Part shown: positions 1 through 5,025 of the stretch, piece after piece
How the letters are laid out: every line of letters begins with the position of its first letter
Position numbering within the stretch: position 1 is the first letter of the stretch
Origin: Paracoccaceae bacterium
Lineage (GTDB): Bacteria > Pseudomonadota > Alphaproteobacteria > Rhodobacterales > Rhodobacteraceae
Reading direction: 5' to 3'
DNA length: 8,378 bases
Assembly: GCA_002746395.1 (NCBI GenBank)
Contig: NVXA01000005.1
Location: 132,632-141,009, forward strand
Notes under the pieces: model-generated
Databases searched by the model: none
Told to the model about the DNA's origin: nothing
What the model saw: the letters and a program-made list of their open reading frames with translations, nothing else
Translations under genes and position numbers: made by a program

Positions 1-224
1 GCGGAATCGATTCCGTCCAGTGCTTCGACACGTGTTTGCGCGTCATCACGGATCGGGTCAAAGTTGCCGCGAAATTCATCTGGAACCGTGATGGAAAAGA
101 TGACTTTGCCTTCGGTTTGTGTGATTTCAGACACTAGACCCAGCGAAACCAGATCTCCGTCAAGGCCATCAACCGCGATTTGGGACAGTTCGCCCAGTAT
201 CCGGTCCGATAAAGAATCAGCCAT
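1..224 (-). CDS. Probable Mrp/ApbC iron-sulfur carrier ATPase, N-terminal part (runs off the left edge)
   Basis: Only the first 74 codons are present, reading leftward from an ATG whose first base is 224. A purine-rich ribosome site (GGGGGA) lies 3 bases upstream of the ATG. The visible protein starts MADSLSDRILGELSQIAVDG and continues with SLGLVSEI, a strand-like GKVIFSITV and an alanine/valine helix ending RVEALDGIDS. This layout resembles the N-terminal MIP18/DUF59 domain in front of the P-loop ATPase of Mrp (ApbC/NBP35-type) proteins, which bind and deliver Fe-S clusters in the cytosol. The P-loop itself would lie outside the window, so Mrp is an inference. A stand-alone DUF59 protein is the main alternative. 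The gene diverges from the cobalamin riboswitch/cbtBA unit and has its own promoter (279-307). Confidence 0.6.
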   Translation of the reverse strand, partial: MADSLSDRILGELSQIAVDGLDGDLVSLGLVSEITQTEGKVIFSITVPDEFRGNFDPIRDDAQTRVEALDGIDS

Positions 225-278
225 GTTTCCCCCATTTTGTTTTGCGCGCTCAAGAACGCCGATTGGTTATTTATTCGT

Positions 279-307
279 ATATTAGAATATACCAACATAA
301 TTGACAA
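279..307 (-). promoter_or_regulatory. Predicted sigma-70-type promoter of the mrp-like gene, overlapped by a palindrome
   Basis: On the minus strand, TTGTCA (302-307) and TAATAT (279-284) are separated by exactly 17 bases, close to the housekeeping consensus. The site lies about 55 bases upstream of the start codon. The perfect inverted repeat GTATATT-AG-AATATAC (277-292) covers the -10 box and runs into the spacer, where a repressor would block RNA polymerase. Promoter assignment is from sequence match only. Confidence 0.5.
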
Positions 308-378
308 CCATTCTGTAATATTCACAAGGCCTACGCAAATTCCTTGACTTACCACCGCGAATCCCAGAAAGCTGAACG

Positions 379-571
379 TGCAAGGTTCCCCACATGTTTG
401 CACAAGCACTCGGGGATGAAACGGGAATGCGTTGAGGGATTACCCATATCGGGGCCCAAAGCCGCAGCCGCCCCCGCGACTGTATGTGGTTAGCGGGCAT
501 CATATGCCACTGGTTAATACCCGGGAAGGCGATGCCAGCCAAAAACCACAAGCCAGGAGACCGGCCTCGCA
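379..571 (+). ncRNA. Cobalamin (B12, AdoCbl-type) riboswitch
   Basis: This is a cis-acting RNA in the leader of cbtB. Conserved blocks appear in the expected order: GATGAAACGGGAATGCG (415-431), CCCCGCGACTGTATG (472-486), and the B12 box AGCCAGGAGACCGGCC (551-566). The ends can close a P1 helix: TGCAAGG (379-385) pairs with CCTCGCA (565-571) with one mismatch. Riboswitches of this class (Rfam RF00174 type) bind coenzyme B12 and lower expression of B12-synthesis or cobalt-uptake genes, which fits cbtB/cbtA downstream. No U-tract terminator follows. A hairpin touching the Shine-Dalgarno sequence suggests translational control instead. I saw no convincing plus-strand promoter in 225-378. Confidence 0.92.
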
Positions 572-586
572 AATGTGTCAACAAAC

Positions 587-610
587 ACCGTCGGGGAAGA
601 CGGTAAGGAG
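587..610 (+). promoter_or_regulatory. Probable riboswitch expression platform at the cbtB ribosome binding site
   Basis: A 6-bp perfect hairpin (ACCGTC 587-592, loop GGGGAA, GACGGT 599-604) ends directly against the Shine-Dalgarno AAGGAG (605-610), which sits 8 bases before the cbtB ATG. In addition, GGTAA (602-606), which enters the Shine-Dalgarno, is complementary to TTACC (440-444) in the part of the aptamer where loop L5 is expected. This could be the long-range contact through which ligand binding hides the ribosome site. The pairing is read by eye and not folded. Confidence 0.45.
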
Positions 611-618
611 AACTGAAA

Positions 619-789
619 ATGACTACAGCTGCACAAACGGCCGTCAAAACCGAAACAAACATGGCTTCAATCGCGTTCGCAGCGTTTTTGGGCTTGTCGG
701 TATTGTTCATCACAGGGTTTGCAAGTTCTGCAACGCTGCATGATACAGCCCACGACATGCGCCACGCTATTGGCTTTGCCTGTCACTAA
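619..789 (+). CDS. cbtB: Cobalt transporter subunit CbtB
   Basis: This 56-residue protein has one predicted membrane helix (about residues 16-36) and a short histidine-rich tail, with His41, His45, His49 and Cys55-His56 in HDTAHDMRHAIGFACH. That is the hallmark of CbtB, where the tail is thought to bind the metal. CbtB pairs with CbtA in a probable cobalt importer of the inner membrane, known mainly from its association with B12 riboswitches. The start ATG has a clear ribosome site (AAGGAG, 8 bases upstream). cbtA begins 3 bases after the stop, so the two genes are almost certainly cotranscribed. Family length is about 55-65 residues, so the gene is complete. Expression should fall when cobalamin is abundant. 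Confidence 0.88.
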   Translation: MTTAAQTAVKTETNMASIAFAAFLGLSVLFITGFASSATLHDTAHDMRHAIGFACH

Positions 790-792
790 ACC

Positions 793-1467
793 ATGCTAAA
801 AAATCTGGTTTACAGCGCGTTGTTCGCTGGTCTCGCTGCGGGGGTAATAGTCGCAGCGATGACAATATTTATGCTTGTCCCAACCATTCTTGAAGCGGAG
901 CTTTACGAAACAGGGCAACTCATCCATTTCGGTGACGTAAACGCCGCCATGCCCGATATCGAGGCCGAACAGGATTGGGCACGCAACGGCTTAACCGCGC
1001 TTTATGCCGCCACGATCTATATCGGCTTTGCCTTCGTGATGGTCGCCGCAATGGCGTTCGCGCAGGAAAAAGGCGTTCAAATCACTACTCGCAGCGGCAT
1101 CCTTTGGGGCCTGGCAGGCTACGCCGCATTTCAACTTTCCCCAGCGATGGGAATTGCGCCGGAATTACCGGGTATGATTTCTGCGGAGTTAGTCCCGCGG
1201 CAGATTTGGTTTGTTGGCACGGTGGTTGCGACATTGGTAGGTATCGGCGCCGTGGTGTTCGGCAAAAACTGGCTGCACTGGGGTGTTGGGTTGGTGATCT
1301 TGGCGACGCCACACATCATAGGTGCGCCCCATCCCGAAGTGTTTGGAGGCATCGTTCCTCCCGAACTTGCGGCTGGATTTGCTGGTCGCAGTTTGGCTGT
1401 CGGAGCTGTTGGGTGGATTGCGCTTGGCGTGCTATCCGCGTATTTCTGGCTCCAAGAAAACGCCTAA
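793..1467 (+). CDS. cbtA: Cobalt transporter subunit CbtA
   Basis: This is a 224-residue integral membrane protein. Hydrophobic segments lie at about residues 8-30, 66-89, 102-122, 137-156, 161-175 and 195-219, giving five or six helices. Features resembling the CbtA family include the N-terminal LVYSALFAGLAAGV helix, the acidic loop after helix 1 (residues 34-62), the loop ITTRSGILWGLAGYAAFQLSP, and HPEVFGGIVPPEL near the last helix. It is thought to import cobalt together with CbtB for cobalamin synthesis; the transport role rests on genomic context in the family more than on biochemistry. The gene starts 3 bases after cbtB and appears to rely on translational coupling. Its TAA (1465-1467) overlaps the TAG of the convergent EEP gene, so no terminator fits between them. 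Confidence 0.88.
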   Translation: MLKNLVYSALFAGLAAGVIVAAMTIFMLVPTILEAELYETGQLIHFGDVNAAMPDIEAEQDWARNGLTALYAATIYIGFAFVMVAAMAFAQEKGVQITTRSGILWGLAGYAAFQLSPAMGIAPELPGMISAELVPRQIWFVGTVVATLVGIGAVVFGKNWLHWGVGLVILATPHIIGAPHPEVFGGIVPPELAAGFAGRSLAVGAVGWIALGVLSAYFWLQENA

Positions 1468-2459
1468 CGAACAGAGAATTCCGCCGTCACAGGATGATGG
1501 TCGGAATTCTCGAACCCAAAGTCTGTTGTGGTAATCCGCTGCAACCGGACATTTGGCGAATACGCAAAGCCGTCAATGATGGTGGTGTAATTCTCCCCCT
1601 CCACATAAGGTTTGTGCAACGTTCGCACCGTTGGCGTGCGTTCATCCACGCCAAAGCGCCACCCTTCGGGTAGCAGGTCTTGCGGGAAATCGTAAATCCA
1701 GAACAAGTCCGCCTTCGCCGTGGTATGGGGAAATTCAACATCCGAAATTCGCATGTTCCAATCCCCCCCAAGCACCACGTAGTTACCTTTGTCATACTCG
1801 GATTTGGCGAATTCGAACACCGCTTCAACTTGCGCGCGCCGCACATTCGCTCCGTCATCAAATGCCGATAGATGGAGGTTCACCAACACCCATTTACGAT
1901 CCGTGCCGCGAATAGGAATTTCAGTAACGATCGCGGCGTAGTATCGCTTGATGCCGAGAAAGAAATACCCCGGCTCTTGTGGTAATTCATACGCGCGGGT
2001 CACATCTGTGTCGGCGCGTGCATAAACGCCCATGCCGTGAGAAATATCGTAAGGCTTGGGGGCGTTTATCCCAAGGTCTTCCCAATAAACTGCGGAATAC
2101 CCTGTCAGGTTGCCCTCGATTGCTGTGCGAACCGGAACGCCGCGCGTCAAAACACTGGCGTTGGCAAGTTCTTGAAACAAAAGGAATTGAGCATCGAAAT
2201 TGCCGGTCTCAACGCCTATCGCTTGAACCGCCTGCGCAATTTCGCCAGCATCAAGCGCACGCATATGCTTTCCGCCATCCGCAACGAAATCCGCATCCGC
2301 TCCCAGTGCACCGTAACCGATATTCCATGTGGTCACGCTGATCTGATTGCCTGCGGTTGGAAGGGCCGCATCACCTAGGACGTCCAACTCGCCGTAAACT
2401 GGCAGATTTCCACAGGCCGACAGGGTGAATGCAACGATAAGCAGACGGATAAATTTCAT
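1464..2459 (-). CDS. Endonuclease/exonuclease/phosphatase (EEP) family lipoprotein
   Basis: This 331-residue protein begins with a lipoprotein signal: a Lys/Arg start, a hydrophobic core and the lipobox LSAC with Cys16. The mature protein is therefore probably anchored to a membrane on the outer side of the cytoplasm. The EEP (DNase I-like) fold is shown by TWNIGYG (44-50), metal ligand Glu97 in FQELAN, NLHLSAF with Asn194 and His196, GGDWNM with Asp233 and Asn235, IIDGF with Asp296, and the terminal SDHHP with Asp320 and His321. All expected catalytic positions are present, so it should be an active Mg-dependent phosphodiesterase or phosphatase. The fold alone does not tell DNA, sugar phosphate or lipid substrates apart. 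The ribosome site is weak (AGG in TAGGTTGGTGC). A strong terminator lies just upstream (2478-2512), leaving little room for a private promoter. Confidence 0.85.
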   Translation of the reverse strand: MKFIRLLIVAFTLSACGNLPVYGELDVLGDAALPTAGNQISVTTWNIGYGALGADADFVADGGKHMRALDAGEIAQAVQAIGVETGNFDAQFLLFQELANASVLTRGVPVRTAIEGNLTGYSAVYWEDLGINAPKPYDISHGMGVYARADTDVTRAYELPQEPGYFFLGIKRYYAAIVTEIPIRGTDRKWVLVNLHLSAFDDGANVRRAQVEAVFEFAKSEYDKGNYVVLGGDWNMRISDVEFPHTTAKADLFWIYDFPQDLLPEGWRFGVDERTPTVRTLHKPYVEGENYTTIIDGFAYSPNVRLQRITTTDFGFENSDHHPVTAEFSVR

Positions 2460-2477
2460 GCACCAACCTACAAGCCC

Positions 2478-2512
2478 AAAAAATGCGGCCCCCGAATCAT
2501 TCGAGGGCCGCA
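2478..2512 (-). terminator. Rho-independent terminator of the truncated cytochrome c gene
   Basis: TGCGGCCC (2484-2491) pairs perfectly with GGGCCGCA (2505-2512). A second helix inside, CGAA/TTCG, extends the stem. Read on the minus strand, the hairpin is followed by six T residues (plus-strand A run 2478-2483). It lies 26 bases past the cytochrome c stop codon and 18 bases before the EEP start, so it would end transcription before the EEP gene. Confidence 0.8.
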
Positions 2513-2537
2513 GAATATGTTAACCGATAAACCGGTA

Positions 2538-2629
2538 TTAGTCGTCGTCTTCAACTGTTGTGAAAGTCGCAAGATACGCGATCAGATTCGCACGATCGTC
2601 TTCGCTTTTCAGGCCTGCAAAAGACATTT
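2538..2629 (-). pseudogene. C-terminal remnant of a cytochrome c gene, cut by the IS element
   Basis: Read on the minus strand up to TAA at 2538-2540, the last 30 codons give KMSFAGLKSEDDRANLIAYL followed by ATFTTVEDDD. The pattern (G)TKMSFAGL...RANLIAYL is the typical end of class I c-type cytochromes; the Met is the sixth haem ligand and the Leu-Ile-Ala-Tyr-Leu segment is the C-terminal helix. The haem-binding CXXCH motif and everything upstream are absent. The insertion sequence begins at the AAA/ATG junction, and its other flank shows no cytochrome sequence. An ATG (2625-2627) is present but is the haem-ligand Met, not a natural start. The fragment cannot encode a working cytochrome. Whether a complete copy exists elsewhere cannot be seen. 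Confidence 0.8.
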
Positions 2630-2656
2630 TGAACCGCCCCCAGTTTGCCGGAGGCT
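2630..2656 (+). repeat. Left terminal inverted repeat of the IS
   Basis: The 27-bp end starts TGAACCGCCCC and finishes GTTTGCCGGAGGCT. It is the reverse complement of 3928-3954 except at its 12th and 13th positions (CA here, TT in the right end). It is the transposase binding and cleavage site and abuts the cytochrome c remnant directly. Confidence 0.92.
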
Positions 2657-2671
2657 CCAAAGTAAGTATGG

Positions 2672-3013
2672 ATGGAGCCTATGGAAAAAAGTAACAGAGC
2701 AAACAGATTTTCGACTGAAGTGCGCGCCCGCGCGGTTCGGATGATTTTGGAACATGAGCACGAGTATTCAAATCGGTCTGCGGCAATCATTGCCATTGCC
2801 CCTAAGATTGGGTGCGGTAGGGACACGCTGAGGCGTTGGATTGGCCAGTCGGACATAGATAGCGGCCGCAAAGACGGCCAAACTTCCGATGAACGCGCCA
2901 AGATCAAGGCAATGGAACGCGAGATCCGAGAGCTGCGCCAAGCCAATGAGATCCTGCGCAAGGCCTCAGCATATTTTGCGCAGGCGGAGCTCGCCCGCCC
3001 GTTCAAGCGATGA
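2672..3013 (+). CDS. IS3-family transposase OrfA (DNA-binding subunit)
   Basis: This 113-residue protein has a helix-turn-helix region (about residues 14-58, STEVRARAVRMIL ... KIGCGRDTLRRWI) and a leucine-zipper-like coiled coil (about 75-103, IKAMEREIRELRQANEILRK). It ends YFAQAELARPFKR, close to OrfA of the IS629/IS3411 type. It binds the IS ends and, when fused to OrfB by -1 frameshifting, forms the transposase. An in-frame ATG at 2681 is an alternative start; neither has a strong ribosome site. Its TGA overlaps the orfB ATG as ATGA. A TTTTG run at 2974-2978, in frame as T-TTT-G, lies inside the region where the orfB frame is open (from 2950) and is the likely frameshift site. Confidence 0.9.
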   Translation: MEPMEKSNRANRFSTEVRARAVRMILEHEHEYSNRSAAIIAIAPKIGCGRDTLRRWIGQSDIDSGRKDGQTSDERAKIKAMEREIRELRQANEILRKASAYFAQAELARPFKR

Positions 3014-3915
3014 TTTCCTTCATTGAGCAACACAGAAGTGTCTTGGGAGTCGAGCCGGTTTGCAAGGTTTTGCCAATCGCCCAGTCTACATTTTATGCGC
3101 ATGCAGCCATCGCCAGAAATCCGGACTTGGCCTCAGATCGCGCCAAACGAGATGCACATCTTTGCCCTGAAATCAAACGCGTTTGGGAAGAAAACAAGGA
3201 GGTTTATGGCATTCGTAAAATTTGGCATCAATTACTGCGAGAGGAGTTCGATATCGCACGTTGCACTGTGGCTAGGTTGATGAAACACCTTGATATACAG
3301 GGTGTTATTCGCGGGAAGGTACAGAAAACAACCGTGCGGGACAAAAAGCTTCCGTGCCCTGAGGACAAGGTGAACCGGAAGTTTCGGGCCCTAGCACCAA
3401 ACATGCTTTGGGTTAGCGACTTCACCTACGTCTCTACCTGGCAAGGCTTCGTTTATGTCGCTTTTATCATCGATACCTTCGCCGATAAGATCGTGGGCTG
3501 GCGTGTTTCCAGCTCACCGAAAACAGACTTTGTGCTGGATGCGCTGGAGCAGGCGCTGCATGATCGTCGCCCCGTTCACAAAGGTGGCCTCATCCATCAC
3601 TCAGACCGCGGCGGACAATATTTGTCCATTCGCTATACCGAGCGATTGGCACTGGCAGGCATTGAACCCTCCGTCGGCAGCGTTGGCGATTCCTATGACA
3701 ACGCCTTGGCCGAAACCATAAATGGCCTATACAAAGCCGAGGTCATCCACCGGCTGGGGCCATGGAAAACCATGGGAGCCGTCGAATGGGAAACGCTCAA
3801 ATGGGTCGATTGGTTCAACAATCGCCGCCTGCTTGCCCCAATCGGATACATCCCACCAGTAGAAGCAGAAGAGAGGTACTATGCACAGCACAACACTTTA
3901 GATATGGTCGCATAA
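3010..3915 (+). CDS. IS3-family transposase OrfB (DDE integrase-type catalytic subunit)
   Basis: This 301-residue protein has an N-terminal HTH_21-like segment (EVYGIRKIWHQL at 64-75, then RCTVARLMKHL) and a retroviral-integrase-type core. The catalytic triad is visible: Asp137 in LWVSDFTYVSTW, Asp199 in HHSDRGGQY and Glu235 in DNALAETINGL. The second and third residues are separated by 35 residues, the DD(35)E spacing of IS3 transposases. The C-terminal signature WFNNRRLLAPIGYIPPVEAE is also present. No stop codon or frameshift interrupts it, so it should be functional when expressed as the OrfAB fusion. It begins in the -1 frame relative to orfA and overlaps it by 4 bases. Confidence 0.93.
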   Translation: MISFIEQHRSVLGVEPVCKVLPIAQSTFYAHAAIARNPDLASDRAKRDAHLCPEIKRVWEENKEVYGIRKIWHQLLREEFDIARCTVARLMKHLDIQGVIRGKVQKTTVRDKKLPCPEDKVNRKFRALAPNMLWVSDFTYVSTWQGFVYVAFIIDTFADKIVGWRVSSSPKTDFVLDALEQALHDRRPVHKGGLIHHSDRGGQYLSIRYTERLALAGIEPSVGSVGDSYDNALAETINGLYKAEVIHRLGPWKTMGAVEWETLKWVDWFNNRRLLAPIGYIPPVEAEERYYAQHNTLDMVA

Positions 3916-3927
3916 CATGAAGTAATC

Positions 3928-3954
3928 AGCCTCCGGCAAACAAGGGGCGGTTCA
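3928..3954 (-). repeat. Right terminal inverted repeat of the IS
   Basis: This is the 27-bp partner of 2630-2656, ending GGGGCGGTTCA on the plus strand. The sequence immediately outside (ATCCGA) does not repeat the bases outside the left end, so no target-site duplication is present. Confidence 0.92.
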
Positions 3955-4197
3955 ATCCGAGCATAAATGCGCCTTTATGTTACCTACTTAAGAAATTTAG
4001 TCGCAACTATCGCAAAACTGTTACAAACTTCAGGTAAACTGAAATTACCTTACGTCAACTGTTTTCGCCCTCAGAAACTTACCTGAAAAACCTATCCAAT
4101 TAGATATATTCAAATGGTTATACCTTGATATTGGTGTGTTTTTTTCCGATGCAAATCGTCTAGGTTGCAAATGTCCGATTCGTCAATTTCATCAAAT
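3955..4197. other. AT-rich stretch without a recognisable gene, containing repeated TTACCT/AGGTAA hexamers
   Basis: This segment is visibly richer in A and T than its neighbours, and every frame is broken by stops. TTACCT occurs at 3980-3985, 4045-4050 and 4079-4084, and its complement AGGTAA at 4032-4037. Two of these form longer matched arms, TTCAGGTAA (4029-4037) and TTACCTGAA (4079-4087). A small hairpin CATAAA/TTTATG lies at 3962-3979. On the minus strand an ATG at 3962-3964 with AAAGG 7 bases upstream points into the IS and could be the start of a gene cut off after about 10 bases; this is weak. No cytochrome c coding sequence is visible here. Confidence 0.5.
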
Positions 4198-4599
4198 TCA
4201 GCTGATCTTAATCTGGCGCACTGCCTGATTCCCTGAAATTCGCCGTAAATCGACGATCAGCAAGCCGTTTTCCAACTTGCTTCCAATCGTTTCGATGCAA
4301 TCGGCAAGAACGAAGACGCGGGTAAACTGCCTTGCCGCGATACCCTGGTGTAAAAATTCCGTGCCAACTTGTGTCTGCTCACCACTAATAACCAACTTCG
4401 GACCCTCCACAACAACCGACAAATCCTCGATTGCGAAGCCTGCAACCGCCAGAATTATGCGGAAATGGTCCTCGCTACGCTGCTCGATATTGTAAGGCGG
4501 ATACCCGTCGTTGTTAATCTTCGCACTGCTTTCCAGCATCTGCTCCAATGCATCAAACCCCAGAAGATACGGGTGGGCGGAGAACGAAAACTTCGGCAT
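4198..4599 (-). CDS. Small heat-shock protein of the Hsp20 (IbpA-like) family
   Basis: This 133-residue protein has an alpha-crystallin domain from about residue 34 to 120. Landmarks are YPPYNIEQ (33-40), AVAGF (51-55), FLHQGIAARQFTRVFVLAD (82-100) and the KLENGLLIVDL motif (108-118), followed by the C-terminal anchoring motif Ile-Lys-Ile (130-132). Proteins of this type are ATP-independent holdases that bind unfolding proteins and form large oligomers in the cytosol. The N-terminal start MPKFSFSAHPYLLGFDALEQ resembles the usual alphaproteobacterial IbpA start. The ribosome site is GAGG, 8 bases upstream of the ATG. A sigma-32-type promoter about 40 bases upstream supports heat induction. It is divergent from the DUF465 gene. 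Confidence 0.92.
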   Translation of the reverse strand: MPKFSFSAHPYLLGFDALEQMLESSAKINNDGYPPYNIEQRSEDHFRIILAVAGFAIEDLSVVVEGPKLVISGEQTQVGTEFLHQGIAARQFTRVFVLADCIETIGSKLENGLLIVDLRRISGNQAVRQIKIS

Positions 4600-4638
4600 G
4601 TGGCAGGCCTCTTCAAAGCAACAACTGTGTTAGCGAAG

Positions 4639-4667
4639 ATATGGGACCGCACCTCAATAAAAACAAG
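4639..4667 (-). promoter_or_regulatory. Predicted RpoH (sigma-32) heat-shock promoter of hsp20
   Basis: On the minus strand, CTTGTTT (4661-4667) and TCCCATAT (4639-4646) are 14 bases apart. The heat-shock consensus is CTTGAAA, 11-16 bases, CCCCATNT, so both boxes and the spacing fit well. Transcription would begin around 4632, giving a leader of roughly 33 bases before the hsp20 start. Confidence 0.62.
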
Positions 4668-4692
4668 CCCGCAGGGGTATTCGCGCGGCCAC

Positions 4693-4712
4693 CGCCTTGG
4701 TATAGTAAGGCG
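4693..4712 (+). other. Short inverted repeat in front of the DUF465 gene
   Basis: CGCCTT (4693-4698) and AAGGCG (4707-4712) form a perfect 6-bp inverted repeat around GGTATAGT. The enclosed TATAGT resembles a -10 box, but I could not find a good -35 box at the right distance. It may be a promoter with an overlapping operator, or chance. Confidence 0.3.
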
Positions 4713-4737
4713 ACTAAACTAAAGGGGCGCCCACCGC

Positions 4738-4956
4738 ATGACTACACCACCCACCATGGGTCACCGCGAAATCCTGCGGGTGCGTCTGGCAATACTTCAA
4801 CGCGAACACCGCGATTTAGACGATGCCATCCACGCCCTTACCGAGGCACGCACGGCAGATCCCCTGACCCTGCGCCGCCTGAAAAAGCAAAAGCTGGCCC
4901 TGAAAGACAAAATATCCCTGATCGAAGACGAATTAACCCCTGATATCATCGCCTGA
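4738..4956 (+). CDS. DUF465 (YdcH-like) small coiled-coil protein
   Basis: This 72-residue, highly charged protein is predicted to be all helical. Residues 10-34 (REILRVRLAILQREHRDLDD...) and 45-67 form two heptad-like helices. The second contains RLKKQKLALKDKISLIEDEL, the characteristic pattern of the DUF465 family, and the protein ends TPDIIA. Family members are 55-80 residues and their function is not established; a helical hairpin or dimer in the cytosol is the plain reading. The start at 4738 has AAAGGGG (4721-4727) upstream; an in-frame ATG at 4756 is an alternative. It lies 69 bases before purE, and a predicted purE promoter in that gap suggests separate transcription. Confidence 0.82.
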   Translation: MTTPPTMGHREILRVRLAILQREHRDLDDAIHALTEARTADPLTLRRLKKQKLALKDKISLIEDELTPDIIA

Positions 4957-4966
4957 CCCACGCGCC

Positions 4967-4994
4967 TTGCACCAACGCCTTCAATGGCTATAGT
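4967..4994 (+). promoter_or_regulatory. Predicted promoter of purE-purK
   Basis: TTGCAC (4967-4972) and TATAGT (4989-4994) are separated by 16 bases, about 31 bases upstream of the purE ATG. This is a fair match to housekeeping promoters and fits independent transcription of the purine genes. No PurR-type or riboswitch structure is visible in the short leader. Confidence 0.45.
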
Positions 4995-5025
4995 GCGGCC
5001 TTCCTGAAATGGACGGAGCCAACAA

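Larger units (their letters stand above)
2630..3954 (+). mobile_element. Complete IS3-family, IS51-group insertion sequence (IS629/IS3411-like), 1,325 bp
   Basis: The element is bounded by 27-bp terminal inverted repeats (2630-2656 and 3928-3954) that match at 25 of 27 positions. Both start TGAACCGCCCC, ending in the TG...CA typical of the group; the terminus resembles that of IS629. It encodes orfA (2672-3013) and orfB (3010-3915) in the -1 phase relationship expected for a fused transposase. All parts look intact, so it may be active. The flanks are ACATTT on the left and ATCCGA on the right, so there is no 3- or 4-bp target duplication. This implies a deletion or recombination after insertion, or an assembly join. 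Confidence 0.93.

Noticed and set aside
301..321. TTGACA (301-306) with TAATAT (316-321) as a plus-strand promoter for the riboswitch
   Set aside because: The spacing is only 9 bases, far too short; the TTGACA overlaps the minus-strand -35 box of the mrp-like promoter.
432..743. 103-codon plus-strand frame through the riboswitch and cbtB
   Set aside because: It overlaps the B12 riboswitch and is out of frame with cbtB, whose start has a clear ribosome site.
2551..3102. 183-codon minus-strand frame across the IS left end and orfA
   Set aside because: It is the antisense shadow of orfA and runs over the IS boundary in a different frame from the cytochrome c remnant.
3977..4004. Minus-strand TTGCGA-N18-TAACAT as a promoter for the cut-off gene at 3964
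   Set aside because: Transcription would start downstream of the proposed AAAGG ribosome site, so the two cannot belong together.
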